A stretch of DNA of 64,000 nucleotides, taken from assembly GCF_047922965.1 (NCBI RefSeq), contig NZ_CP150481.1:868001-932000 (forward strand). The letters are read 5' to 3'. The position numbers were made by a program, and so were the translations under genes. The stretch's first letter is position 1; every line of letters begins with the position of its first letter. Origin of the DNA: Neptunicella plasticusilytica. GTDB taxonomy: Bacteria; Pseudomonadota; Gammaproteobacteria; Enterobacterales; Alteromonadaceae. This document shows positions 9,753 to 18,918 of the stretch, piece by piece. Below the pieces are notes generated by a model. It did no database searches, was not told the origin of the DNA, and was given only the letters and a program-made list of their open reading frames with translations.

Positions 9753-10646
9753 TTATTCTTCTGCCTGTTTCAGCAACTGGGCAATAAATTCAAGTGACTG
9801 GTTGAATATTTGCGGATGGGTCGGTTTTAGGCTGTGTCCACCACCAGCCAGTTCGTGATATTCGTAGTGTATTCCTAGCGCTTGATAGGCTTTAGCCAGA
9901 TCCCGGCTCATTTGAACAGGAACAATCTTGTCTGCATCGCCATGCGCGATAAAAATGGGTGGATCATTTTTATCCAGATAGGTAATGGGCATGGCGGCCC
10001 GGGCAATGTTCGGGATTTCTTTGGGGTTGCCACCTAAAAAAAGTGCCATAGAAGACCAGTTTATACTGAAGTCGGACAGAAAATTGGTGGTTGGGCCGGA
10101 AAAATTCACTACTGCAAAAACCGATGAATCCACATCTGTCCACAATCCGTGCTGGTTAAAACTGTCATCATTGCCTGTTGTGCCAAGCATGGTTGCCAGA
10201 TGACCTCCGGCCGATGCACCGATGGCAATAATCCTGTCAGGATCAATCGCGTATTGTTGGTGATGGACCTTGAGAAAGCGGATCCCGGCTTTGACATCCT
10301 CAACCTGGGCCGGAAACTGGTAGTCAGGAGCCAGGCGATACATGAGAGACACGCCTACATAGCCCTGTTTGGCAAAGCTGATGATTTTACCGGCAAATTT
10401 GTTTTTGTTGCCTTTACGCCAGGCACCGCCATGAATGGCCACCAGAGCCGGTCGTGGTTTTGAGTTGACTACGGCAGGCAAAGCAATCTCCATACTCAGT
10501 GTCACTCCGTCAATCTTGCCAATAGGCACATCATGTAAGTAACTGACACCTTTGGGTAACTTGGGCGTGATAAAGCTCGCCGGGTCTGCCGCGAATGCCA
10601 TGCCGGCGTAGCCGAATAACAGTAAAAGCGTAAAGGGTTTTAGCAT
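9753..10646 (-). CDS. Secreted alpha/beta hydrolase esterase (acetylesterase-like)
   Basis: 297 residues with a signal peptide (MLKPFTLLLLFGYAGMAFAA). The fold is the hormone-sensitive-lipase/BD-FAE type. It shows oxyanion motif IHGGAW (71-76), nucleophile GASAGG with Ser145, the acid in HGDADKIVP (Asp239) and His271 in GGGHS. Such enzymes often remove acetyl or feruloyl groups from plant and algal polysaccharides. It is divergent from the SDR gene, across an intergenic region carrying a candidate GntR-type operator. It may therefore belong to the alginate regulon, which is an inference from position. Confidence 0.8.
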   Translation of the reverse strand: MLKPFTLLLLFGYAGMAFAADPASFITPKLPKGVSYLHDVPIGKIDGVTLSMEIALPAVVNSKPRPALVAIHGGAWRKGNKNKFAGKIISFAKQGYVGVSLMYRLAPDYQFPAQVEDVKAGIRFLKVHHQQYAIDPDRIIAIGASAGGHLATMLGTTGNDDSFNQHGLWTDVDSSVFAVVNFSGPTTNFLSDFSINWSSMALFLGGNPKEIPNIARAAMPITYLDKNDPPIFIAHGDADKIVPVQMSRDLAKAYQALGIHYEYHELAGGGHSLKPTHPQIFNQSLEFIAQLLKQAEE

Positions 10647-10733
10647 GTTTTATTCCCATATTTGTTGGTAACAATATCAATAGCAACAACATTTATAACA
10701 CATAAATAACATTGGTCAATTCAGTGAGTAATA

Positions 10734-10746
10734 TTGGTAAAGCCAA
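10734..10746. promoter_or_regulatory. Candidate alginate-regulon GntR operator (site 1)
   Basis: TTGGTAAAGCCAA is one base away from the palindrome TTGGT-N3-ACCAA seen upstream of the PL6 gene. It sits 15 bp upstream of the -35 box of the SDR promoter and in the shared region with the divergent esterase. Confidence 0.55.
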
Positions 10747-10760
10747 ATATTAATAATTGG

Positions 10761-10788
10761 TTGACAATTGTGTGTCTAATTGTTTAAT
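10761..10788 (+). promoter_or_regulatory. Sigma70-like promoter of the SDR gene
   Basis: TTGACA (10761-10766), a 16-bp spacer, then TTTAAT (10783-10788). It lies about 110 bp upstream of the ATG. Confidence 0.5.
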
Positions 10789-10896
10789 TTAAACAATGTT
10801 ACCCCAGAGTTAATTAGGTTGGTGGAGTGTGCGGTGCTTTGTCAGCGAATGATAGGCGGGGTTATTTAGCAGTAATTTATTTGTGGAGAAAGCGAT

Positions 10897-11643
10897 ATGA
10901 ATATGAAAGGCAAAGTGGCAATAGTGGCGGGTGGCGGCCGAGATATAGGTCGAGCTTGTGCTATTGAACTGGCAGAGCGAGGGGCAAAAGTTGTACTGAC
11001 TTATCATTCCAGTAAAGACACCGCAATCAGTGCAGTCGAGCAGATTAAAAAAATAGGAGGCCAGGCCATTGCATTGCAAGCTGATTTAACCCTACAGGAT
11101 AACGTTGATAAAACTGTTCAGACAGCATTAGATGAATTTGGTCAGATAGATTGTTTGATTCACGTATCTGGTGGCCTGCTGAAGCGGGTCAAAATTGCCG
11201 AAATGGCTCTCAGTCATTGGCACAATGTGATGGACGTCAATCTGACTTCGTTATTTTTGATGAGTCGTGCCTGTATTCCTCATCTGACAAGTGGTGCCAG
11301 CATCGTCACCTTTGCGTCCCAGGCCGGTCGTGATGGCGGTGGGCCGGGGGCCGCCGCGTATGCCACCTCAAAGGGAGCCATAATGACCTTCACCCGTGGC
11401 CTGGCCAAAGAGTTAGGGCCGGATATTCGGGTTAATAGCCTGTGTCCCGGCATGATCAGTACCGGTTTTCACGATACTTTCACCACCGATGAAGTGCGTG
11501 GCAAAGTGGCAGCGGGTACTGCGCTGAAGCGTGAGGGTAATTCCGAGGAAGTGGCCAAACTGGTCGGTTTCCTGGCATCTGATGAATCGTCCTATATGAC
11601 AGGTAACTGCATCGATATTAACGGCGGCATTCTGTTTTCGTAA
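10897..11643 (+). CDS. SDR oxidoreductase, putative DEH reductase of alginate pathway
   Basis: 248 residues of the classical short-chain dehydrogenase/reductase family, FabG-like. It shows nucleotide-binding AGGGRDIGRA (11-20) and catalytic Tyr155 and Lys159 in YATSK. RBS GGAGAAAG precedes ATG 10897. The alginate locus needs an enzyme reducing 4-deoxy-L-erythro-5-hexoseulose uronate (DEH) to 2-keto-3-deoxygluconate. SDR enzymes such as A1-R do this in Sphingomonas, and no other reductase is encoded in this block. That role is inferred from context and the operator it shares with the lyase operon. A general 3-oxoacyl-type reductase remains possible. Confidence 0.75.
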   Translation: MNMKGKVAIVAGGGRDIGRACAIELAERGAKVVLTYHSSKDTAISAVEQIKKIGGQAIALQADLTLQDNVDKTVQTALDEFGQIDCLIHVSGGLLKRVKIAEMALSHWHNVMDVNLTSLFLMSRACIPHLTSGASIVTFASQAGRDGGGPGAAAYATSKGAIMTFTRGLAKELGPDIRVNSLCPGMISTGFHDTFTTDEVRGKVAAGTALKREGNSEEVAKLVGFLASDESSYMTGNCIDINGGILFS

Positions 11644-11674
11644 ATTATTCTCCCATCCCTCAATTATCTTTGTT

Positions 11675-11699
11675 AAGCCATGCAGCGCATGGCTTTTTT
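11675..11699 (+). terminator. Intrinsic terminator after the SDR gene
   Basis: AAGCCATGC, loop AGC, GCATGGCTT, followed by a T6 run, 31 nt after the stop codon. Confidence 0.85.
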
Positions 11700-12023
11700 A
11701 TGCTCCGTTCTTTACCTTGTTAAGGTTAAATCAGCTATCTGTTTATTTTGACTGCGCAGTGGACAGCCAAGCCGCGCTGTTATGCTAACTGCCCAGAGCG
11801 ATACAAATCGGGACTCACAAGTAATAAACCCGGCGGAAATCCAAGTAACCTGATGTGTTGGTCTCGTCCCTGATTCGGCATCCAAGCGTAAGCCATGTGC
11901 CATGATTGAACTGAAACCAACAATCAAAACGGGAGAAGATCATCACATCAGGTTAATGCTAATTGTTGAGAGGCAGTTTATGTTCGACTAACAGCATAGC
12001 TTGGCACGACAATCGCGAAAGGC
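11700..12023. other. Gene-free stretch with an inverted-repeat element
   Basis: No credible gene is seen here. The stretch contains a perfect 12-bp inverted repeat, TAACCTGATGTG (11846-11857) and CACATCAGGTTA (11944-11955). Similarity continues inward for about a dozen more bases on each arm. It may be a structured RNA, a decayed mobile element or a recombination remnant. It lies between two terminators, so it is not obviously part of a gene. Confidence 0.5.
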
Positions 12024-12025
12024 AT

Positions 12026-12061
12026 AAAAAAACACCGGGTAATGTATTATCACCCGGTGTT
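12026..12061 (-). terminator. Intrinsic terminator of the alginate TonB receptor gene
   Basis: Arms AACACCGGGT (12031-12040) and ACCCGGTGTT (12052-12061) form a 10-bp perfect stem. On the minus strand a run of T residues follows, corresponding to A at 12026-12032. It is 19 nt past the receptor stop. Confidence 0.85.
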
Positions 12062-12079
12062 TCATGTTGGCTATAAGGT

Positions 12080-15076
12080 TTAATTAAACTTGTAGCGGGC
12101 ACTCAGGTAGTAGGTGGTACCGAAAACCTGATAGTCACGGAAGCTATTCATTACCGGCATATAGTCAACCCTGGGCTCGTCAGTGACGTTAATCGCGTCA
12201 AGCTGCAACTTGAGCTTGGGTGACACCCGGTAGGTGGCTCTCAAGTTAAGCGTGTTCACATTGGGTACGTAGCGTAATTGGGAATTACCGCCTACGAAGG
12301 CCTGGAAGTAGTGTTGTCGGTAATTGTAAATTCCCTGGAAGTTGAAATCACCAATCTGATAGAACAACTGGGCTGACAAACTGTGTTTTGCCGCACCAGA
12401 CAGTCCGGCCGGTGCAATCAGCCCTTGCGCTACTTCACCCGTTTCCGGGTTATATTGATCGCCTAACAGGATATCTTCTGTTTCATAATCGGTATCGGCG
12501 TAGTTATAGCCTATCTTGGTGCCGAGCCCGTTAAAGGGCGCGGGTAACCAGTCAAAGGTATTGGCAATACTGATTTCGACACCAAACAGGCTGGACGTCT
12601 CGTCGGTGGACTGGTCGGTCTGAACCGGCACCGTGACAGACTGACCGTCAATCACAAAGGTCTCGTCTTCGACTACAGGGATCACGCCCCCTTCAAATTT
12701 TTTGTAGTAGGTGGCAATACTTAATAAGGTATCTTCATTCGGATACCATTCCAGCGACAGATCGTAGTTCCAGGCGCGTAACGGTTCCAGTTCAGGGCTG
12801 CCTTCGGCGGTCACACTGCTGATAGCTTCTTCAATCGAGGTAAAGCCGTTTTCGTCAGAGTTGGTGCGGAAGTTTCTGCCGGCCCCAAATGCGCTGGGAT
12901 CGGGGCGGGCCAGTGCACGATAAATTGCGCCGCGCAACAACAGATCGTCGCGGATTTCGTATATACCGTTGACACTGGGTAGCACATCAAAGGTGTCATG
13001 TTTATAGGTGATATTGTCATAGCTGCTACCGTCGGCCACCACATTAAATGCCCCGTTGTCCCCCACAGGTTGGATGGTAAGCGCGGTTTTCAAACCTGTC
13101 GATTCCACCACGGTTTTAACAAAACGGACACCGAAGTTACCGCGTAATGATTTATCACCCAGCAAAACATCATAATTAGCCATCACATAACCGGCATAGG
13201 TTTTTTCGGTTACATCGACATTGGCCGGATCGATAAGCAATTCATCAGGAACCTCCAGATCTTGTGCGCCGGTGTATTGTTCAAATAAACACAAAGTATC
13301 AAAGGTGGCAAACTCGGTAATATTGGCACCGTCAGCGCCGCTTAAGAAGTCTTCTTGCGGAAATTCGGTGCGACAAGCCTGATTCGCCATACGATCGACT
13401 TCCGGATCAGTTTGAGTATAGATAACCCGGGTAAAGGTATCGTTATAATCCAGCTGCGAGATGCGCACTCCGGCTTTAACCGTATCCAGCCAGCCTTCTC
13501 CTATCAAATAGGTACCGTCAAACGCCATGGCTTTAACAGTATAATTTGATTCGGTTTCATCACGTAATAACTGGGCGTCATCAGCGTAAAGATCATGGTT
13601 GGTGACATCAAAGCGTTCATCAACAGTGATCAGCGGGACATCCTTACCACCGGTATTATCCCAGGTGTAATACACTTCGCCGCCCCAGGTAGAAGGGAAG
13701 TCCGCCTTTTGCGGTAACGGATTGCCGAAAATATCTACCGTATCGGAGCGCAGTCTTGAGCGTCTGCGCATGTCGTTTCTGACAGTATCAGAATAGGCAA
13801 AATCCAGATCCAGTTTCAGACGATCGGTGGCTTCGTATGCGGCATGGATGCGACCGCCTTTGTAGTCTTCATTACGAATAAAATAATCGCCGTCTGCCGA
13901 CATCGGGCTGGTACCCTCGAAATATTGCAAGGCTCCATTTTCATCCACCTGAATATTGGGACCTATACGTCGTGCATCGGCAAAAATCAGGTCATGGCGA
14001 TCTTCGGTATATTCGCGTAGAGATATCTGGGTATCCGCGCTGATCTCCAGCCGGTCGTTAGGCTGCCACTGCATACCCAAAAAGATCGCGTCGCGGGTAT
14101 CTTCTTCACCTTGCTGTCTAATCCCGAATGAGTTGGGCACCAGATAAAACGGGTTATCAGCATTTTCGCTACCGGGGGTGATGGCGTCATTGGTACAACG
14201 CTGGAAACGACCTCTTCTGGCATCGCTGTTACTGGTATCCCCCAATGACGCTGGAATCACTGTCTGGTCACAGGCTGACCAGGTCGAACTGCCGTACATT
14301 CTGTCTTGCGGGTTGGTGGTGGAGTTGCGTTGCAAGCCCACAGAAATACCAATATCACCTAAATTGTCAGTCGAGAACTGGTCGATATAGGACAGAGTAC
14401 CTCGTAAACCAATGGCGTCGCCAAACTCCATTCGATCGGCATATTCGTTGTAGCTTCCCTTGATTTCACCCTGGATTAACTGGCGATTATAGTCCAGTGG
14501 CTTAACCGTACCGATATCGATAATGCCAGAAATACCCCCTTCGATTAAATCGGCCTGTTGGGATTTATACACCGTTACCCGATTAATGACTTCGGACGGG
14601 AACTGACTAAAGTTGACCGAACGATCGCCACTGCCGTTCGACGCTTGCCCGCCGTTAAAGGTGGTGGCGCCCAAAAACGGCCCCAAGCCACGAATGGCGA
14701 TTTCTGAACCGCCGCCTTTACCCCTGTGTCCGCCTGCACCAGTGATGGTTTCCAGTACCTCACTCAGCGACAAGGCGGGCAGATCGCCGATATCCTCTGC
14801 TGATATGGCATCAACGATGGCATTGTTGGTGCGTTTGGTATCAATAGAGCTGCGTACTACTTTTCTGAAACCTGTTACCAGAATAACTTCAGTTTCATCA
14901 TCTTTGGCAGCGGTAGCGTTATTTTCTTGGTCGCTCTTTGTGGTGGTTGGTTGCTGTGCTTCGGTCTGCTGTGGATCTGCTTTTACCGATACACTGGTCA
15001 GTCCAATTGGCATCATTGCCCCGGCAAGCATAATGGCTCTTATCGTACGGCTAAGTGGTGTCATTTGTGCAAACAT
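12080..15076 (-). CDS. TonB-dependent receptor, putative alginate oligosaccharide uptake
   Basis: 998 residues. A signal peptide (ending VSVKADPQQ) is followed by a spacer, a TonB-box-like EVILVTGFR segment, the plug domain (roughly 60-175: IVDAISAEDIGDLPALSLSE then IAIRGLGPF), and a 22-strand barrel ending in aromatic YYLSARYKFN. The IVDAI..EDIGDLP plug is typical of the large carbohydrate TonB receptors of Alteromonadales and Caulobacter. It moves oligosaccharides across the outer membrane using ExbBD-TonB energy. It is divergent from the acetylesterase gene across a shared operator, which supports an alginate substrate. No SusD homologue is nearby. Met5 is an alternative start. Confidence 0.92.
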   Translation of the reverse strand: MFAQMTPLSRTIRAIMLAGAMMPIGLTSVSVKADPQQTEAQQPTTTKSDQENNATAAKDDETEVILVTGFRKVVRSSIDTKRTNNAIVDAISAEDIGDLPALSLSEVLETITGAGGHRGKGGGSEIAIRGLGPFLGATTFNGGQASNGSGDRSVNFSQFPSEVINRVTVYKSQQADLIEGGISGIIDIGTVKPLDYNRQLIQGEIKGSYNEYADRMEFGDAIGLRGTLSYIDQFSTDNLGDIGISVGLQRNSTTNPQDRMYGSSTWSACDQTVIPASLGDTSNSDARRGRFQRCTNDAITPGSENADNPFYLVPNSFGIRQQGEEDTRDAIFLGMQWQPNDRLEISADTQISLREYTEDRHDLIFADARRIGPNIQVDENGALQYFEGTSPMSADGDYFIRNEDYKGGRIHAAYEATDRLKLDLDFAYSDTVRNDMRRRSRLRSDTVDIFGNPLPQKADFPSTWGGEVYYTWDNTGGKDVPLITVDERFDVTNHDLYADDAQLLRDETESNYTVKAMAFDGTYLIGEGWLDTVKAGVRISQLDYNDTFTRVIYTQTDPEVDRMANQACRTEFPQEDFLSGADGANITEFATFDTLCLFEQYTGAQDLEVPDELLIDPANVDVTEKTYAGYVMANYDVLLGDKSLRGNFGVRFVKTVVESTGLKTALTIQPVGDNGAFNVVADGSSYDNITYKHDTFDVLPSVNGIYEIRDDLLLRGAIYRALARPDPSAFGAGRNFRTNSDENGFTSIEEAISSVTAEGSPELEPLRAWNYDLSLEWYPNEDTLLSIATYYKKFEGGVIPVVEDETFVIDGQSVTVPVQTDQSTDETSSLFGVEISIANTFDWLPAPFNGLGTKIGYNYADTDYETEDILLGDQYNPETGEVAQGLIAPAGLSGAAKHSLSAQLFYQIGDFNFQGIYNYRQHYFQAFVGGNSQLRYVPNVNTLNLRATYRVSPKLKLQLDAINVTDEPRVDYMPVMNSFRDYQVFGTTYYLSARYKFN

Positions 15077-15127
15077 TTCTAATTATCCCCTAGTCTTTAT
15101 TTTTAACATGAACGCAACTTAATTAAC

Positions 15128-15195
15128 ATAATTGACAATATAAACCGAATTGTCAACAATGTTGTATGTCCAATATATATAAATTGGTAAACCAA
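15128..15195. promoter_or_regulatory. Divergent promoter region with GntR-type operator (site 2)
   Basis: On the minus strand TTGACA (15151-15156), 17 bp and AATTAT (15128-15133) form the likely receptor promoter. On the plus strand TTGACA (15132-15137) or TTGTCA (15150-15155) with TATATA (15174-15179) are candidate elements for the esterase operon. Just downstream, TTGGTAAACCAA (15184-15195), inside AAATTGGT-AA-ACCAATTT, is a perfect palindrome matching the other alginate-locus sites but with a 2-bp rather than 3-bp spacer. Confidence 0.55.
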
Positions 15196-15288
15196 TTTTA
15201 TGTCAGGATGATTCCATCGTTTACAAATACCCGGAACGGTGCCGGTTTTAGCGCCGTTGTGATTTTTTGAGCAAGTACAGGGGGAGAA

Positions 15289-17280
15289 ATGAATAATAAT
15301 CAAAAGGGCCTAACTACAGCGACCAACTGGCGCCGATACGCAATACTGCTGTTATCAATCTTGGCAGGGATCGGTAATGTCCAGGCTCAGGTGAATCAGT
15401 TTGCCGCAGTGTTTGCCGACAATATGTTGCTACAACGTGACCAACCACTATCGGTGTGGGGAAGCGCTCAACCCGATAGTAAATTAACTGTGACGATTGG
15501 GGATGTTGAGGGAGCAACACAAGCAGATGCGCAAGGATATTGGTCACTGACATTCCCTGCTAACGATTTACCGGATGCATTTGATATCAGCGTTAAAGAC
15601 GAACAGGGCAACGGGCAAACTTTATCCAATGTGGTTTATGGCGATCTGTGGTTATGTTCGGGTCAGTCCAATATGGATCTGAAAGTGCGTAAGGCGGCTT
15701 ATCCGGACAGAACCGCCAAAGAAGCCAACCTGCATGATATTCGCATTATGAAGGTGGGCCGCCAATCCACCGCCAAAACCGGCGCTAAACTGCAAGTCGA
15801 AATACCCTGGTCACAGGCTAACCAGCAAAGTTTGCCGGAATTTTCGTCTATTTGCTGGGAAATGGCGCTAGAAATGCAAAAGCATACTCAGCGTCCATTG
15901 GGTCTGGTGCAGGCAGCGTGGGGAGGGACCACTATTGAGGACTGGATTAGCCCACAAGGGCTGCGTGATGCCGGGGAACAACAATCAATACTGACGCTGC
16001 TTGAGCTTTATGCCAGCAATCAGCAACAGGCCACACAGCAGGTATTACAGGATACCAAACAATGGGCGTCCAAATTTGATCAGGGAATAACCGCTTCTAC
16101 TCCCTGGTATACCGACAAGCTGGATGAGGAGCAGTGGCAGAATATTTCCATGCCGGTGGTTTGGGAACGCAGCGATATTGAAGAGCTGTCCAATTTCAAT
16201 GGCGTAATCTGGTTCCGTAAACATTTTGAGGTGCAACGCGGTCTGGCAAAGCAGGAAGTGGAGCTGCGTCTGGGTCGCATTAATGAACGCGATACAGTCT
16301 GGATCAACGGTCAACATATTGCCGATACCCTTGAGGCCAGTACCGATCGGATTTATACCATTTTTGCCGGCGTATTACGTCCCGGGGAAAATACCCTTGC
16401 GATACGGGCCATTGATGAGCGTGGTTCCGGCGGTTTTAGTGCCTACCCGGGGCGTTTCGGGTTACGTTGGGATGGTAAGGAGTTGGTGTCATTAAACGGC
16501 ATGTGGCAATACCGTATTTCGGCGGATATTCGCGATATTGATACGCCACCTGTGGTTCCCTGGTCTGTTCCGCGTGGATTTACCACCTTATATAACGGCA
16601 TGATTGCCCCGTTAGGCCCACTAACCCTGAAGGGGGTCGCCTGGTATCAGGGTGAATCCAATACCGGCTTCGATAAACGTTATGCCAAATTATTACCCGC
16701 GATGATCAAGGACTGGCGCAAACAGTTTAACGCTCCTCAATTGCCGTTTGTGGTGGCGCAGCTGCCAGTATTCGGCCAATACAAAACGGATATTGTCGCG
16801 TCCAAATGGGCTGAATTGCGCGGTGCCCAACAACATACCGCGCAATCTGATCCCAAAGTGGGTATGGCTGTGTTGCTGGATCGCGGTTTACCCAACGATA
16901 TCCATCCGTCGCATAAAAAAGAGCCTGGACGACGTATGGCGATCGAGGCGCTGCGGGTTGCCTATAACGATGCCAGCCAACCCGTTTCTCCCTACCCGCA
17001 GAGTATCCAGCGCAGCGGTAAGGACATTCTGGTCAACTATCCGCCAAATAGCGGTGACTTGCAGCTATTTGGCGGCTCGGTGGCGATCGGATTTCAGCTT
17101 TGTCGCGACAACAGCCATTGTGTTTTCAAGCCGGGGCAGGTTGAGGGACATAGAGTTCGCCTTGTAGATGTGAATACTGACGCAACCAGGGTCAAATATG
17201 CCTGGGAAGACAGTCCGATTGTCAATCTGTTCGGCCAGGGTGACTTGCCCGCCGCTCCCTTTAATCTTGTCATTGAATAA
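15289..17280 (+). CDS. Secreted SGNH sialate O-acetylesterase-family carbohydrate esterase
   Basis: 663 residues with a signal peptide (ILLLSILAGIGNVQAQ). It has the SASA (sialate O-acetylesterase, DUF303) catalytic domain in two parts: CSGQSNM with Ser127, WYQGESN, and the catalytic pair Asp537/His539 in NDIHP. Between them (roughly 260-390) lies a jelly-roll insert of the beta-galactosidase sugar-binding kind (FRKHFEV, LRLGRINERDTVWING). RBS GGGGAG precedes ATG 15289. The family removes acetyl groups from sugars; family members are found in sialic acid, xylan and pectin clusters. Placed in an alginate locus it may act on O-acetylated mannuronate, but this is inference. The beta-helix protein follows 72 nt downstream. 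Confidence 0.85.
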   Translation: MNNNQKGLTTATNWRRYAILLLSILAGIGNVQAQVNQFAAVFADNMLLQRDQPLSVWGSAQPDSKLTVTIGDVEGATQADAQGYWSLTFPANDLPDAFDISVKDEQGNGQTLSNVVYGDLWLCSGQSNMDLKVRKAAYPDRTAKEANLHDIRIMKVGRQSTAKTGAKLQVEIPWSQANQQSLPEFSSICWEMALEMQKHTQRPLGLVQAAWGGTTIEDWISPQGLRDAGEQQSILTLLELYASNQQQATQQVLQDTKQWASKFDQGITASTPWYTDKLDEEQWQNISMPVVWERSDIEELSNFNGVIWFRKHFEVQRGLAKQEVELRLGRINERDTVWINGQHIADTLEASTDRIYTIFAGVLRPGENTLAIRAIDERGSGGFSAYPGRFGLRWDGKELVSLNGMWQYRISADIRDIDTPPVVPWSVPRGFTTLYNGMIAPLGPLTLKGVAWYQGESNTGFDKRYAKLLPAMIKDWRKQFNAPQLPFVVAQLPVFGQYKTDIVASKWAELRGAQQHTAQSDPKVGMAVLLDRGLPNDIHPSHKKEPGRRMAIEALRVAYNDASQPVSPYPQSIQRSGKDILVNYPPNSGDLQLFGGSVAIGFQLCRDNSHCVFKPGQVEGHRVRLVDVNTDATRVKYAWEDSPIVNLFGQGDLPAAPFNLVIE

Positions 17281-17352
17281 TCACAACCAATCAATATTGC
17301 CCGTTCTGAACAAGGACGGGCGTCTCGTTATATACAAACCAGAGGTGATAAA

Positions 17353-18855
17353 ATGAAAACCTTGTTATCAACAATATGCCTGTTGGGTGCTGTCGCCCAG
17401 GCTAATGCCATGGATATCTATTACCCCTTTACCGACGCCAGTTTTGGCGACGGTACTGTCGATACCCTGGAGGAAATGGATTTGTGGTTGCAGCAACATT
17501 ACAGCAGCGGTGACGTAACAGTCTATATTGCCCCAGGGACTTATCAGGACGCCACTAGCTGGAATTTTGGCGCGGGCAATAATCAGTTAACCATTACCGC
17601 AGAGGATCAAAATAATCCGCCGCTATTTGATGGCTGCCTGAATGGCACCTGTATTAGCGGCGCCGGTAACGGTTATTTTCTTCGAATTGAGCCGCAGTAT
17701 TCGGCCACACCTGATTTAAACCGGGTCGCGCTGCAACATATTAAAGTGCGTAATTATGTTAACGGTGTGTATGTATGGCGTACCGATAATGCCGACATTA
17801 GCCACAATCAGTTTGACAACATCGGTTCTGCATTTAACCAGAATATAGTGCTAAAAACCGACGGGAGTCGCCGTTACAACGGCTATGCGGCTATTCATGC
17901 CAATCAGGTCAACAATTTACTGGTTGAATCGAATACTGTCAGTCAGGCGTACAATGATGACCGGCCGCTATTAATGCATGCCGTTTATCTGGTGAGCAGT
18001 CACGATGTGAGTGTTTCCTATAACCAGATTGACATGATCTCGGGCGATCCAATCCGCATCCGTAATGCAAGCGATGATATTAGCTTGAATTACAATGTGA
18101 TTAACGACAGTGGCCAGGCGGCGATCTCCACTTTTGAAGATGCCGGCAACGAATGCCCGAGCGGCCTGATATCGGCCAGTTTTAACCAGTTTGGTATGGT
18201 TTTTCCTTACCAGGCAATATACAGCCAGAGTGGTTTTGAAACGGGTTGGGCAAACAAATCCTATCTGCATGAAGGTTTAAGCCATAATCGGGGATTCAAG
18301 ATTACCGTCGATCCACAGTTATCCCCCGCTAGCTGTCTGTACCATAATATCACAAGCAAAGCGGATGTTTTCGATAGCCAGCACAATGCGATACAAGCTA
18401 CGGCTAATGATCCCCGAATACTGGCTGCCAGCACCGATGTCGAGCTGGCCGGTGGCGGGCAATATGTGCGGATTCTGTCTGGCGGTGAATTGGTACTGGA
18501 TACTAATCAACACTTTATCGGTTGCAGCTCCTCAACAGAGGACACTTGTGACAACAACGGTACCAGCACAGTCAATGATGATAGTGACTGGCTCAATGCT
18601 GATGATCCGTCGGTTGAATATAATCTGATCCTGCATGTTAAGTCAGGCAGCGTAGACAAGAACATGCAGCTCAGCGGCGCCGGATTGTTAAATTATGGTT
18701 TTGTGATACCGGCCAATCTGAATGGTGACTGGTTTGACTATGTGTTGCCACAACGGATTAGTTTTGCTGATCGCAGCGAAGCGCTACTGACATTCAAGGC
18801 GATTAACAGCGGACCCTTCGTCCAGTCTATCCGCTTTGAACAGTACCAGCCTTAA
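17353..18855 (+). CDS. Secreted parallel beta-helix protein, possible polysaccharide lyase
   Basis: 500 residues with a signal peptide (MKTLLSTICLLGAVAQANAM). Residues ~60-330 carry repeated beta-helix turns (ALQHIKVRNYVNGVYV, ADISHNQFDNIG, LLVESNTVSQ, VSVSYNQIDMISG, ISLNYNVINDSG). The last ~150 residues look like a separate beta-sandwich domain (VELAGGGQYVRILSGGELVL onward), possibly carbohydrate binding. The fold matches chondroitinase-B-like and other right-handed helix lyases, but it lacks the clear NGGETLRIG/SNKS/LRHG motifs of the PL6 enzyme nearby, so I assign no family. A Lys-Thr-Asp-Gly and Arg-rich segment (VLKTDGSRRYNGYAAIH) is a candidate active region. It is likely co-transcribed with the upstream acetylesterase. 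Confidence 0.75.
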   Translation: MKTLLSTICLLGAVAQANAMDIYYPFTDASFGDGTVDTLEEMDLWLQQHYSSGDVTVYIAPGTYQDATSWNFGAGNNQLTITAEDQNNPPLFDGCLNGTCISGAGNGYFLRIEPQYSATPDLNRVALQHIKVRNYVNGVYVWRTDNADISHNQFDNIGSAFNQNIVLKTDGSRRYNGYAAIHANQVNNLLVESNTVSQAYNDDRPLLMHAVYLVSSHDVSVSYNQIDMISGDPIRIRNASDDISLNYNVINDSGQAAISTFEDAGNECPSGLISASFNQFGMVFPYQAIYSQSGFETGWANKSYLHEGLSHNRGFKITVDPQLSPASCLYHNITSKADVFDSQHNAIQATANDPRILAASTDVELAGGGQYVRILSGGELVLDTNQHFIGCSSSTEDTCDNNGTSTVNDDSDWLNADDPSVEYNLILHVKSGSVDKNMQLSGAGLLNYGFVIPANLNGDWFDYVLPQRISFADRSEALLTFKAINSGPFVQSIRFEQYQP

Positions 18856-18918
18856 GCAGGGTAAGTGATGTTGTGCTTGAGAACTAGCCGGTGATTAAAC
18901 CGGCTAATGTTCAGGGCG

